Shown: positions 63,771 through 64,000 of the stretch, piece after piece
Position numbering within the stretch: position 1 is the stretch's first letter
Layout: each line of letters begins with the position of its first letter
Assembly: GCA_013150955.1 (NCBI GenBank)
Contig: JAADJD010000017.1
Span: 36,336 to 100,335 of the forward strand
DNA: 64,000 nt
Source of the DNA: Calditrichota bacterium
Lineage (GTDB): Bacteria; Calditrichota; Calditrichia; RBG-13-44-9; J042
Direction: 5' to 3'
The notes under the pieces: model-generated
Seen by the model: only the letters and a program-made list of their open reading frames with translations
Database searches by the model: none
What the model was told of the DNA's origin: nothing
Made by a program: the position numbers and the translations under genes

Positions 63771-64000
63771 TCAAGTTTGACACTTGAAGGGCAATTTTGG
63801 GGTACTTAGGGCACCTAAGTTCAATAAAAACAATACAGGCTTTCCTTCCTCGCCCAAAATCCTGTGGACAACTTTTTGTGATATAATGCAAGAATATGAA
63901 CAATTACCTTTGCATTAAGGGGGACAATTCATTAAATTCCAGCATGTACTTTAAAATCGTGAAATCAAAAGGCTTCGAATATCTCAAACTGGTCGAAACC
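63771..64000 (+). mobile_element. Left end of an insertion sequence (cut by window)
   Basis: The sequence changes at about 63771 from repeat element to TCAAGTTTGACACTTGA and then ACTTAGGgcaCCTAAGT palindromes, followed by a transposase start. The terminal inverted repeat is probably near 63771; the right end is outside the window. Confidence 0.6.
63896..64000 (+). CDS. IS1634/IS4-like transposase, N-terminal fragment
   Basis: An open frame to the window edge encodes MYFKIVKSKGFEYLKLVET from the ATG at 63944, which resembles the start of IS1634-type DDE transposases as I remember them. An in-frame ATG at 63896 would add 16 residues; AAGGGGG upstream of 63944 favours the shorter form. Only about 19-35 residues are visible, so the family call is tentative and completeness is unknown. 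Confidence 0.6.
   Translation, partial: MNNYLCIKGDNSLNSSMYFKIVKSKGFEYLKLVET

Overview
The window looks like a chromosomal segment of a Gram-negative bacterium of the FCB superphylum, most plausibly Calditrichota or a near relative (for example a KSB1- or Ignavibacteria-like lineage). The evidence is a secreted five-heme cytochrome with a C-terminal YPNPFNP-type T9SS sorting domain, many lipoproteins and outer-membrane barrels, strong GGAGG ribosome binding sites, and cytochrome c maturation genes of the Ccm (System I) type. The phylum call is an inference; no rRNA marker is present. I saw no tRNA, rRNA or CRISPR array.

Bases 1-11160 hold a copper/silver handling operon: cusB (cut by the left edge), cusA, an lgt-like gene, a PII-like regulator of the metal-linked group, a Met-rich periplasmic protein, a cytochrome c, a porin, a lipoprotein cytochrome c, an outer-membrane protein, a DUF2231 membrane protein with a His-rich tail, then DUF302 and SHOCT proteins preceded by RNA-hairpin-rich spacers. 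From 11160 to 24960 the theme continues: a lipoprotein with a CX4CH heme-like site, an alpha/beta hydrolase/ECF sigma/putative anti-sigma unit, a second PII-like gene, an RseC/YHS/zinc-ribbon/CopA cluster, a lipoprotein, an orphan Rieske protein, and a thioredoxin-fold protein next to a His-rich CopB ATPase.

Bases 24960-37360 hold an S9 peptidase, an alpha/beta hydrolase and a methyltransferase on the minus strand, then the five-heme T9SS cytochrome, a Cys-rich membrane protein, a ccmE-ccmF-ccmH cytochrome maturation operon whose CcmE is the cysteine type, and a methyltransferase/cupin pair. Bases 37360-48660 hold a molybdenum-hydroxylase system (coxG-coxS-coxL-coxM, coxD-coxE and two xdhC paralogs) interrupted by an AT-rich hicBA toxin-antitoxin island. 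CoxL carries AYRGAGR, so it is a form II enzyme of unknown substrate, not a proven CO dehydrogenase. Bases 48850-63570 are mostly minus-strand metabolism: thioesterase, zinc alcohol dehydrogenase, a receiver/DUF4388 protein, pdxST, serA, a subtilase, rocD, mdh, and a MerR/VIT-VWA pair. A transposase gene starts at the right edge.

The most striking feature is a family of imperfect inverted-repeat elements of about 160-175 bp. There are at least 14 full copies plus truncated and half copies, in both orientations, always between transcription units. They punctuate the whole window, fill most of the long non-coding gaps, generate false small ORFs, and one copy appears to have been interrupted by the insertion sequence at the right edge.
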